A stretch of 64,000 nt of DNA. Origin: Oscarella lobularis (Eukaryota; Porifera; Homoscleromorpha; Homosclerophorida; Oscarellidae). Made by a program: the position numbers and the translations under genes. The stretch covers positions 1,488,001-1,552,000 of the forward strand of contig NC_089188.1 in the NCBI RefSeq assembly GCF_947507565.1, written 5' to 3'. The notes under the pieces are model-generated. The model did no database searches and was not told the DNA's origin. It saw nothing but the letters and a program-made list of their open reading frames with translations. How positions within the stretch are numbered: position 1 is the stretch's first letter; each line of letters opens with the position of its first letter. Of the stretch, positions 39,998 through 50,551 are shown one piece after another.

Positions 39998-42900
39998 TCA
40001 GTGATTCTCACTACTATATATGCTGTGGTCGCCTCGTCTCGCCGTTGTGAATAGAGATATAAATTCGTCGACGCCGGCGAGACCACGCCTACGTAGATAG
40101 TCCAGAAAATCAAGTCGTTGAGTCTTTAGGCAAACAAAGCAGTCAATATTGAACGCATCATCTTACGTGCGTGCCTTACCCTGCTTAGCTGGCTTGGCCT
40201 TATCGGTAAGCCTTCTCCGTCTGATCCGGACTGTAAAAAAAGGGGCCTAAGATAAAGCGTTTTCGTGACTAAAGGCGATTACCTGTAGGAAATCCATGAG
40301 GAAGCCTAAAAATGGGATCTGGCAGTAGATAAGTAAACTCGTTTGCAGCTCGGACTGGGGAATGTCAAGACAACGCAGAGCTTCACTAAAACGAGCCCTG
40401 AGTATGCATAAGACGAGGTTTTCATCTCTTCTCACGTTGGAACATTCATAACTGTAGACTTCACGTCATCTCTCCTTTTGAAAGCGCTACTTCTCCACAG
40501 AGCGTTGCACAGATCAACAATGTAGCTGTTGAGCAGCGATGCCGTTTCGTTAATCCTGTCAGAAACGTGCGCCTAGAAAAGAAGGCGATGTCTACAACGA
40601 TCGCGTTACATGGACATTTTGACGACATCCAAGTCTGAAAGCTTGAAGATATCTCTGATTGTGGGCTGGTACCTGAAGATAGCATTGACGTACAGCTGCT
40701 GTTCTGACAATTGTTGCTTACATGGCTAGTATGCTGCACGTACTTGAGACGGTTACCGCACAGTTGGAAAATAAGAGACGAGTGCAGAGAAAAGGAGAGG
40801 GCAGAACGACGACCAGAACATCGTGCTGGCGAAACAGCAATGCTACCTGGAGACCTAAAGTGTTTTGAAAGCAACGGAGACTGCAATGAGGCAAACCTTG
40901 CGAAAGAAGTCAACAACGGCCTTTTGCAAGAAGGCGTTGTCATTTTCTACCTAGACGAAGACAAAGTTTGGGAATCATTTAATTAAAAAATATTTAAGCA
41001 AGTACCTCCAGCCAAGACAGACACACAGTATCAATGTAACGTATGAAGGAAGAGAGCATGTCCATTAGATCAAAACCGTCGTCGTCCTCGTCGTCCTCGT
41101 CACTAAATGAAAGCCTTACTCAAAATTCCTTATTGCACATCTCTCGTGTACCTAGAGCTCCATTTGAATAACAAAATGTTTTCTAGAAGATTGCGCCAGG
41201 TTTCAACTACGCGAGCCTAAAAATGAAAGAGAAGGAGGATTAGCAAAACAAATTTTCTCTGTCTAAATAATCACTTTGAAAACTGCGTCTTTATCAAAAC
41301 AGAGATTTGTGACGGGCTCAAGAAAGCTGTCTCTAAATTCTAGAAAGTTAAATGTTTTTTTAAATGTTCACAGCAGCTCCTTTGGCGTACTTTTAAAGTC
41401 CTGCGGTTTGAGATACGACATAAGCACAAGCATGTCTTCGAGATAGACTTCCCCATTCCACACTTGTAGGAAGCAAGGCAAGAAAACATCTTGTACGCCA
41501 GCCAGGGGTCCCTTTAGAAATAAATTTTATTCCAGCATTGATTATTGGCAATTTTGAACCTGAATATATTTCGTCAACTCTGTAACGCCGTGGAGAATTT
41601 CTTCCGCCTGAGAACTAAACTGGTTCGGCTTCATCAGGAAATCTAGATGGATGCGAAGAGTAAACAAAAGAAGGCACACCATCAAGTTTTTACTGACAGA
41701 GTGCAAAAGCGTGTTCAAGCCACAGCATCAGTCGCACCCAATGGGAACGATCAGAGGACAAAGCAAGACAGTGACAAACGAAGTCAGATTTTAGGCAAGA
41801 GGCAATTTGAGCCGGCATCTAAAAGAACCATGTAAAGTCGTTCGCCTTTCTGTTTTACTTCAACAATACCTCAACCCTGTCTATGTTTTCCGCCAACTGT
41901 TTAAATGACTGGATTTCGCTCATAGGAATTGCATTCGGTTTGAGAGAAGCTCCTAGTCGCGCTGCAGTTGAAGGTATGATGGAAGAGCTCATTCTAGGTC
42001 TTTTGGCAGGGTTCTATCAACCATGCATCAGAGAGAAATATCTTATAGATGTTTGAACATTACTGGCAAAGAACCGCGAACGAAGGCGGAGCCGGAAGGC
42101 ATCTCAATGCTCATTCGTCGTCGCTTTTCCTGTAGTAGAAAAAATAGAAATGTCATCTTGTGACGGGTGACAAGGAGACGAATCCAATGAGAAACGAAAC
42201 GCAACCCTCTAACGGAAGCCGCACACGTAAGAGCCAATGAACAACGACGAAATGTACAGGGGGAAGCATTTTAAAAGAAGAGGCGCTGGCGCAGTCTCCT
42301 TCCATTCGACATTCGAACGCGAACCAGATGCCAATCGCCGTCAAACCCACGAGCACGGAGACAGGTTTTCTCGCTTTTTTCGTCGCCGACGCGCTCGCAA
42401 TGCCCGTTCACTGGTACTACGACATCGACGCGATAAAGCGCGACTACTCCGGTTGGTTGACCGAATACCGAGCGCCGCGCGCCGCCCATCCAACGAGCGC
42501 CCTATCTATGGCATCGCCCAGCGACAGCGGAAAACGTCCGCTGCGCGCCACCGCAACGACTACCTACGCGCAGCCTCCCGTCATCGGCCGACTCATCCTC
42601 CACGACAAGCTCAAGTACTGGAACCCCGCCGCGCCGACGACTCACTACCATCAGGGAATGAACGCCGGGGATAACACGCTCAACGCGCTGTGCTCGCTTC
42701 GCGTCGCCCAGGCGCTCGGTGCTCTAGGCGACGGCGACGCCGGCGTCAACGATCAGCGCGCTTGTCAGGCGGCGGCGCTCGAAGCCTACGTGCGCTTTAT
42801 GACGACGCCCGGCACGCACAACGATACGTACGCCGAGCCGTTTCATCGCGCTTTTTATCGCGATTGGGATCAGGCGGGAAGACCGACCGACGCCGGACGA

Positions 42901-44645
42901 CTTCTTCGTTTCGCCGAGCGACGACGCCAAATGGCGTTCGCTCGTCCCTACGAGGATTCGTCGCTGGCGACGATCGGCGCTATCGCAATGGTCGTGCCGT
43001 TCGTTCTACGATGCGCGGATAAGTCGGAAGAGGTCGCCGCCCGTCAAGCGACCGACTTCGCTTATCTAACGAATCCCGTCAAATCGATCGGGCCGTGCGT
43101 CGATTTGTACGCGCGCGCGCTTCACGCCGTCGCCAACGGAGCCGACACACGAGCAACGGCGCGACGTGCGCTAGTGTCGCCGCCTCTCGGCGGCAAAGCC
43201 CTACTCAAACGAATCGAAAGCATGGAGCGCGAGATTCAATTGGCGCGCGCGCATCGCGTCGTCTCCGAGCGAGTCCTACGTCTCTATCAGTCGTGCACGT
43301 GGGAATTGGGCTCCAGTTGCGCGATCGCGGGCGCGCTTCGCACGGTTTTCTTTCTCGCCTACATGTTTCCGAATAATCTCGAAGCGGCGCTCCTGACCAA
43401 CGCAAATAGCGGCGGAGAGAACTGCCACCGGGGCGCGGCGCTCGGCGCCTTTCTCGGCTGCGCCAAGCAAATCAACGCCCAACCCAATCCCATACCCGTG
43501 CATCTCGTCGAAAATTTAAAATCGGCGAGAGAGGATATTCTCAAAACGGCCCCACTCTATCGCAATAAGGCCAATCGCTGATTCATTTTGGCTGATTGTT
43601 TTTTTGGGGAGGGAGGGGCTCTTTGTGTACTTGCGTTTGTGCGGGCTTCTTTTGCTGTTGTGTGTGCGTGTGTGTTTGTGGGTGCGGTTTTCTTACTTGT
43701 ACTTGTGCTATGTTTGCAGCTAGGTCCTTTTCGAAGACTTTGAAGAGCAACTGTAGTGATGTGATGGAAATTATTTTTGTGTACAGCAGTGATTTTTTTT
43801 CTGTTCGATTACGTTTTTTGATGATTTGATGGGGTACAATAAAACGTCCGGTCGATATCGTTTGTAGACCCATAGAAGAGCATTGATGGGCTGCTCGTCG
43901 CCTTTCTTGTGCATCTCCAACAGAGCATCGACCCGGTAGGAAACCACTGAGAGGAGAGAAAATGCAAAAAGAATAAAATACAAACATTTTTACCGTCTTT
44001 TCGTTTGGTAAGATAGCAAAGCAAGTGGCTTATAAAGGGACGCTATATCGAACACAATAACTATGACTCTTCCCATACAATACTATCTTACTAGCTCTTG
44101 TGAGTGTAAGTACGTAAATAAGACGGCATAAATACATGAGAGATGATCATCTCCATCTAGATAGTCGTAGACAAGAATAACCCATTTGACTAGCAAAGCC
44201 TAAAGGCGCAATAAAAATATAAAGACCAATCAGATTATGGTGTTAGCCAACTTTAATTCTAATATTCGTTTCGTCCGAAGCTAGCCAAGCCAAAGCAGAT
44301 AAAGCTGCTTCTTGCTCTACGGTCGATTTCGGTATCAAGCACCGAATGAGAGACCGAGAAAATATGGTGCCTAATATAATAAGTGTGGCTCGTGGGTGAA
44401 TTTAGACTTGTTTCTGCGCTTTCTGCACCGAATTTGCACGATCCGGCTGGATTAATGAGTGTAGTGATGTCTGATGGCTCCAAACCGTCTTCGATGGCGT
44501 GGCTACGGATGATCTCCAAAGAGGACTCGGTTTCTTCCTTACTGCCGATCTCCTCTGCAGATAGATAACTCTAAAATTCCGTTTTCCATCAACTTGTACG
44601 ACAACTTTGGCACAAAAATGCGATCGCTTCTTGGAGAGCTTCCAT
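39998..44645 (-). CDS. CENPI: CENP-I, inner kinetochore (CCAN) protein
   Basis: Multi-exon gene for centromere protein I, which with CENP-H, -K and -M forms a CCAN module loading on CENP-A chromatin. The ATG at 44645 gives MEALQEAIAFLCQ, then IIRSHAIEDGLEPSDITTL and NPAGSCKFG. Later exons encode LLVKWVILVYDYLDGDDHL, SYRVDALLEMHKKGDEQ, INALLWVYKRYRPDVL, KRPRMSSSIIPS, EIQSFKQLAENIDR, FLPCFLQVWNGEVYLEDML, FRDSFLEPVTNLCFDKDAVF, VVETWRNLLENILLFKW, MLSSFIRYIDTVCLSWLE, ENDNAFLQKAVVDFFRKVC, SLLNSYIVDLCNALWRS, YCQIPFLGFLMDFLQ and LDFLDYLRRRGLAGVDEF. These follow human CENP-I in order. The 1,683-bp intron 42130-43812 (phase 0, ...SSKN|EKRRR...) contains a whole gene on the plus strand. The stop at 39998-40000 is 18 bp from the PhyH stop. 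Confidence 0.9.
42328..43581 (+). CDS. ADP-ribosylglycohydrolase-family protein, intronless and nested
   Basis: A single uninterrupted open frame of 417 codons. The protein belongs to the ADP-ribosylglycohydrolase (ARH/DraG) superfamily, whose members remove or process ADP-ribose using two magnesium ions. N-terminal GFLAFFVADALAMPVHWYYD matches the family start. Then come ILHDKLKYW, HYHQGMNAGDNTLNAL, SLATIGAIAMVVPF and, near the end, TNANSGGENCHRGAALGAFL. In classical ARH1/ARH3 the last motif is GGD-x-D-T; here it is GGENCHRG, so one metal ligand set differs. I associate that variant with a bacterial, algal and invertebrate subgroup, from memory. The gene lies fully inside a CENP-I intron on the opposite strand. 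It is GC-rich compared with the surrounding intron and has no introns, which suggests retroposition or ancient transfer, though ninein and UNC80 here are also GC-rich. Confidence 0.85.
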   Translation: MPIAVKPTSTETGFLAFFVADALAMPVHWYYDIDAIKRDYSGWLTEYRAPRAAHPTSALSMASPSDSGKRPLRATATTTYAQPPVIGRLILHDKLKYWNPAAPTTHYHQGMNAGDNTLNALCSLRVAQALGALGDGDAGVNDQRACQAAALEAYVRFMTTPGTHNDTYAEPFHRAFYRDWDQAGRPTDAGRLLRFAERRRQMAFARPYEDSSLATIGAIAMVVPFVLRCADKSEEVAARQATDFAYLTNPVKSIGPCVDLYARALHAVANGADTRATARRALVSPPLGGKALLKRIESMEREIQLARAHRVVSERVLRLYQSCTWELGSSCAIAGALRTVFFLAYMFPNNLEAALLTNANSGGENCHRGAALGAFLGCAKQINAQPNPIPVHLVENLKSAREDILKTAPLYRNKANR

Positions 44646-44787
44646 TGTCTTGTTGTTGACTTCAACGACGTGCAGTTGTACCACACGTGATCCGATACAT
44701 ACAGTATATATCTATCTGTATACGTAGGAGTAAATAAATTTTTAATCCTCTCCCCCGCGATGACTCACCGGTGAGAGGTCATTTCCA

Positions 44788-44795
44788 TGACGTAA
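44788..44795 (+). promoter_or_regulatory. CRE-like element upstream of monooxygenase copy 1
   Basis: TGACGTAA lies about 40 bp before the ATG of copy 1. Copies 2 and 3 have a perfect TGACGTCA at a nearby upstream position, so the element seems conserved. The gap to the divergent CENP-I start is only 190 bp. Confidence 0.35.
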
Positions 44796-44835
44796 GTCTC
44801 ATTTTCGCATTACTGTTAGCGGTGTCGACGGAGAG

Positions 44836-47448
44836 ATGAAGGCTCTCCTAATCACGGTCGTTGCTTGCGCCTGCATTACACTAGCTGCTGGAGCCATAAC
44901 GCCAAGTGCTTCCCTCACTAACAAATACACATTTCATTTGAGCTTGGACGACAACGAAAACTACTGGCTTTTTTGGAGCGTCGATCATGCAGCGGGAGAC
45001 ATAGAAATTGCAGTGCAAGCCAACACAGCCGGCTGGGTTGGATTTGGGCTGTCACCCGATGGCCGAATGCCCAATTCAGACATCGTAACAGGATGGGTAA
45101 ATGGAAATGGAAGAGGTTTCCTTCAGGTAGGCGGTGCAGTCACGCGGAACCGTGAGAATTGGGTGTGGTGCAAAGAATGACCCACGCGTGTTTAGGATCG
45201 CTATGCTACTGGAAAATTTCTTCCACCCGACGCAGAAAGTCAGGACGTCGAATTGGTGGCGGCGTCCGAGGCCAATCAAGTGACGACGCTCGAATTCAAA
45301 CGCAAAGTGAAAGCGTGCGAAGCCATGTACGACCGAAGCATTGATGTAATTAAATCCACGCCTTTCGGCGAATGAGCTCTGTTTTGACGACTGTCCCCCA
45401 CAGGTGGGCACGTCTCGGGTTATCTGGTCCTACAATCCCAATGATCCTCAAAACGATTCTCCGAGCGCACTGCAACAGCACACGATGATGGGATGGCGAA
45501 GCGTCAACTTGCTCAACGGCGGTGATGGTGCCAAGGTCCCCTTGCCAGCTGACGTTCAGGAATTCACTGTCGGCGTTACCAATGTAGACAGATCGGTGCT
45601 TCGAAAAGCAAGTCCAAACTAAGCGGTTTGTTTGGCATATAGGTTGCCGTTCCTTCGGATGAGACGACCTACTGGTGCACCAACTTTACCCTGCCTGTAA
45701 TTCCAGGCGGTGCTCATATTGTTGGGGTGAGTATACCAAGTTTGCGCGGTGAGATTGGGACGCGTTGGTAAATTTGTGCTTATGCAGTTTGCTCCCGTCG
45801 TGACGCCCGGAAATGAGGGAATTGTTCATCACATTCTTGTCTATCAGTGCTTCAATAGGACCGGCTTTAGCGAAGGTCATTCTGGCAGCTGCGAGGCAAA
45901 TATGCCCGATGAAGTGGAGAATTGCAGAGGAGCGGCTCCTGTCGCTGCATGGGCCATTGGCGGAAATGTAGAGCAGTCTTGCTGACGTTTTGTTAGTTAA
46001 TTGTCTCCTAAGAAAGAGCTCTTATAGGAAGTTCGATATCCAGCAGATGTCGGGTATCCGTTTAGCGGAGACGGTGGCGTGCAGACTGTCGTCATCGAAA
46101 TCCACTATGACAATCCACAGCAGAAACGAAGTAGAGCCAACTAATAACACCTACCTACCTAACTCAGTTTCTGAGGCGCATTTTTCTTAAGATGTAATTG
46201 ACAGTTCCGGCATCAAGTTGTACTACACGACAACCTTGCGCAAGAATATTGCAGCAATCATGGAAATCGGTCACGTTGTCGTTACGTTGAATCACCTTTT
46301 GCCTAAGAACCAGGACAAAATAGTCACAACGAACGTGTGTCCGGCCGATTGCACCCAACAAGTACAAAAAAGAGTTTTCTGCGTGCATACGCAGTGTTAC
46401 CGTATATTGTAGGGACTTCCAAGCAGCGGAATCAACGTCTTTGGCACTTTTCTGCATGCACACACTGCTGGTATGAGCAAATATCCTGACCCCGCGCTTT
46501 CCAAAGACTACAGGATAAATAACCCAATTGTCTTGTCAGGAACTGCATTGAGAATTCGGCACATACGCAATGGCAAGGAACTTCCGTTTTTGGACAGAAA
46601 CGATCACTACGACTTCAACTATCAGGTATCCACTGCATCTTGTCTGCGTTCTATAAAAGAAATATTAATGCTTTTAGGACTACATTTTCCCGCCTGAACA
46701 TGTCAAAATTCTTCCTGTCAGTAATACGCAATTCACCTGCTACACTCACAACACCTCTTTCTCTCTTTCTCTCAATTAATAGGGAGATATTTTGCAAATG
46801 ATATGTGAATACAGCACTAAGGGCCGCACAAAAGTTACAATCGTGAGTTTGTATGCACCTACGTACACGTACAAGAACGTTCTTTGTATGTAGGGCAACT
46901 TGGGATCAAACGATGAAATGTGCCTTGCCTACATGCTCGTGTATCCTGCTCCAAAATTAGTCTCGTGTTTCAGTCAAGTGCCGAATAACGAAGTAACCGC
47001 CTTTATTACCGAAGCATTTACGTACGTGGTCGCGAACTGTGAATATTCTTCTATCCACTTCCTTGACCTTTTGCAGCAAAGGATGGGCTCCCTACATGGG
47101 CAATCGTACTACTGAACTTGTCAACGGTCTAAACAATCTCGACTTATCTAACCCCCCTGCAGCCGGCGAGGCCTACTATGCATTTTGGAACACGACAAAT
47201 AGAACAGCCTTCTGTTTTGGACCCGATCACTCGTACATAACGGTAAGTTTAGCGCACACACCAATCCTAAATACACCCAGTAATTAATGATTTAGGGAGG
47301 AGCCTACTCCTTGCCCTCGTACCAGCCTCTCGCTCCAGAGCCTCCACCCGTGTGCTCTACAACAGGTCCTACTTCTGCTGGATATAGCAGTGTTGTGTCG
47401 GCGCTTTCACTGATGATGTGTTTCATCGTCAGTGTGCTCGTTGCTTAG
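44836..47448 (+). CDS. DOMON/copper type II monooxygenase, tandem copy 1 (MOXD1-like)
   Basis: About a dozen exons encode a secretory protein of the dopamine beta-hydroxylase/MOXD1 family. A signal peptide (MKALLITVVACACITLAAGA) precedes a DOMON domain (NYWLFWSV, GWVGFGLSPDGRMPNSDIV). The two copper-monooxygenase halves follow. CuM-site ligands appear as GIVHHILVYQCF and VVIEIHYDNPQ; the CuH-site pair is LHAHTAG and the later methionine region is DEMCLAYMLVYP. NDHYDFNYQ, seen in this family, is present. The C-terminus is a short Pro/Ser/Thr stalk (EPPPVCSTTGPTSAGY) and a hydrophobic end, MMCFIVSVLVA, without a cytoplasmic tail, which suggests GPI attachment. All copper ligands are kept, so activity is likely; the substrate is unknown. 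It is the most diverged of the three copies. Confidence 0.93.
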
Positions 47449-47710
47449 GTTGATCTAACTAAGGCAATGCTGACAAGAATTTGACGTGTGCGTGTGTGTT
47501 CACGGTGTGTCACTGTGCGTATGTTTTAGTGATCAGTATTTGTGAACGGGTTCTAGGTGTATTTCTCTGCATGTGACGTACCTTCTTTATCGCACTGAGC
47601 GTCCTATTTTGCCTTCCTCAGACTTATACGGGTTCACCCTCGATCGGGATTAACACTCCATATACGGCTCTGCGTAAGTCCGGTCAGTGACGTCACGTTG
47701 ATCTTTCGAT
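47449..47710. promoter_or_regulatory. Spacer and promoter of monooxygenase copy 2, with CRE
   Basis: This 262-bp spacer carries a perfect TGACGTCA at 47688-47695, 15 bp before the ATG of copy 2. Much of it (about 47530-47640) is repeated in the next spacer near 50370-50490, including TCTTTATCGCACTGAGCGTC, so the duplication unit included the promoter. Confidence 0.55.
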
Positions 47711-50266
47711 ATGATTGGTTTCCCAGGCACGATCGTTGCTTGCGCCTGCATTGCACTGGCTTCTGGAGCCATAACGCCGAGCGCTTCTCTAATCAACAAA
47801 TACACGTTCCACTTGAGCTTGGACGACAACGAAAACTACTGGCTCTTTTGGAGCATCGATGATGGAGCGGGAGACATTTCATTTGCAGTACAAGCCAACA
47901 CAGCCGGCTGGGTTGGATTTGGGCTGTCTCCCAACGGCCGAATGCCCAATTCAGACATCGTAACAGGATGGGTAAATGACAACGGAGACGCTTTTCTTCA
48001 GGTATGCATCCAAACCCACGCCTTTTGAATTGGGTGTGGTCTCTGGCAACGTGATTGAGAGTGTAGGATCGTTTTTCCACTGGCAAATTTCTTCCGTCCG
48101 ACGCCGAAAGTCAAGACGTCGAATTGGTGGCGGCATCCGAGACCAATCAAGTGACGACGCTCGAATTCAAGCGCAAAGTGAAGGCGTGCGACGCAAAAGA
48201 CAGATCCATCGATGTAATAAAATAAGCGGTTCCCCGTTCGTGTTTTGACAACCGTCTCGCTTCCAGGTCGGTACTTCTCGAGTTATCTGGTCGTACAATC
48301 CAAATGACCCTCAAAACGATTCTCCAAGCGCATTGCAGCAGCACACAGTGATGGGATGGCGAAGCGTCAACTTGCTCTACGGAGCCCCAGTCCCCAAAGT
48401 CCCCCTACCCGATGACGTGGAGGAATTCGATGTTCGCCTCAGCAATGTAAAGACATAGATTGCATTGAAAAGTTTCTCAAAAATAAGTGAGTTTGTAGGT
48501 ACGCGTGCCGACGAGTGCGACGACCTATTGGTGTAGCAATTTCACTCTGCCCGTAATTCCAGGCGGTGCCAATATTGTTGGGGTGAGTAAAACTGCGGGT
48601 GAAATTGAGACGTTTGGTAATTCGCGTTCTTCTGCAGTTCGCTCCCATCGTGACGCCCGGAAATGAAGGAATTGTTCATCATATAGTCGTTTTTCAGTGC
48701 TTCAATAAGACCGGCTTTGATTTTGGTTACAATGGCGCGTGCAACGGAAATAAGCCCGACGAAGTGTCCAATTGTCTGGGAACGGCTCCCGTCGCTGCTT
48801 GGGCCATTGGAGGAACTGTAAGACAGAGTTTCTCAATTAGCAGAGATACAATCACTTATATGAGGCCCTTTAGGAAGTCCGGTTTCCAGCTGATGTCGGA
48901 TATCCGTTTAGCGGAGATACCACCTTGCACTCAGTCGCCATCGAAATGCACTATGACAATCCGCAGGGAAAGCAAAGTAAGACTAATTGTGAATTACCAT
49001 TTGAGTGATTGTCTTCTTTATTAATTAATTCAAGACGTCATTGACAGTTCCGGTATCAAATTGTACTACACGAAGACAAAGCGCAAAAATGAAGCAACGA
49101 TAATTCAATTTGGCCACATCAACTCGTTGTCTCTTCTTTTGCCCAAGGGTCAAAAGAACGTAGTGACAAAAAATCTCTGCCCAGCAGAATGCACCCAAAA
49201 GGTACAAAAACTGTTCGGCTTTTAGACCTCTATACTCACGTGGTTACAGGGATTTCCAGACGACGGAATAAATGTGGTTGGCGTCACGCTTCACGCGCAT
49301 ACCGCCGGTATACGAGATCAAAATGTAGCGATAAATTATTTGGTGCATCGTTCTTGGCAGCAACTGCGATGAAACTTGGACACATACGCAACGGCAAGCA
49401 ACTTCCCTACTTAGACAGAAACGATCATTATGATTTCAATTATCAGGTATTTTACCTTTAGACGAATCGCTAATTGGCTAACGCTTTAGTTCACAGAATG
49501 CATATTACCTACCTCAACCCATCAAACTCCTACCTGTCAGTATAACGTGTCTTTGATTCCGCTTAATAAATCGCTCTTTCTCTCACGGTCTAGGGAGATA
49601 TATTAGAGACGGTTTGTAACTACAGCACGGAGGGTCGCACGAAGGTCACAATTGTGAGTTTCGTCGTGAAATGTCTTGAGCATAAACGGAACCTGAATTT
49701 CATCGTGCACAGGGCGGCTTGGGAACGCAAGATGAAATGTGTCTTGCTTTTGTGATGGTGTATCCGGCTCCAAAGTTTTCTATTTGTCTCAGTCAAATAC
49801 CGGGAGCCGTAACGAAAGCGTTTGTTGACGAAGCATTTGCGTGCGTATTGAAAAACGTCGCTCACAAAATAAATGCGTCGTTTTTTTCGCAGCAAGGGAT
49901 GGGCTACCCCATACAACGGCGACGATCAGTATCAGCTTCTACAAGGTCTAAACAACATGGATTTATCTAATCCTCCCGCTGCTGGCGATGCATACTACGC
50001 ATTTTGGAATACGACAAAAAGAACTGCGTTTTGTCGCGACAGCCAAAAAAGGATCATAGCGGTGAGTGCAAGACCATATTAGGATCTAAATTAATTTCTA
50101 ATATGTACAGGGAGGAGATTATACCATGCCCTCGTACGTGCCCCTCGTTCCAGGGCCGCCACCCGTCTGTTCTACATCAGCTCCTACAGGACCTACTAGT
50201 GCAGGATACAATGAAGTTTTTTCGGCGTTTTCACTTTTGACGAGCGTCATTGTGCTTGTTTCCTAG
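47711..50266 (+). CDS. DOMON/copper type II monooxygenase, tandem copy 2 (MOXD1-like)
   Basis: Same exon order as copy 1 and intact by inspection. Signal peptide IVACACIALASGA; DOMON with NYWLFWSIDDGAGD and GWVGFGLSPNGRMPNSDIV; copper ligands in GIVHHIVVFQCF, VAIEMHYDNPQ, LHAHTAG and DEMCLAFVMVYP. The stalk is short (PPPVCSTSAPTGPTSAGY) and the tail FSLLTSVIVLVS ends the protein. Several introns are nearly identical to those of copy 3, including lengths and splice borders. Copies 2 and 3 therefore came from the latest duplication. The first DOMON intron starts GTATGCATCC in both. The copper-site residues are all conserved, so this is not a pseudogene on what I can see. Confidence 0.92.
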
Positions 50267-50551
50267 TACTAACTAGTCAACGGGATTGAACTTTTGACGT
50301 TGTTTTGTTTGCATGTTACTGCGTGTGCGTCACTATTGAGGTTGACTAACTATACGGTGCGTGCGTATGTTTTAGTGATTAGTATTTGTCAATCATGATG
50401 GGTTCTATAGGTGTATTTCTCTGCTGCATGCGACGTACCCTCTTTATCGCACTGAGCGTCCTATTGCCTTCGTCAGACTTATACATAATACGGGCTCACC
50501 TTCGGGATGAAATGAGTCCGGTCGGTGACGTCAGCATTGTTGATTTTCAAT
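50267..50551. promoter_or_regulatory. Spacer and promoter of monooxygenase copy 3, with CRE
   Basis: A 285-bp spacer homologous in part to 47449-47710. A perfect TGACGTCA lies at 50526-50533, 18 bp before the ATG at 50552. The position is close to that in copy 2. Confidence 0.55.
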
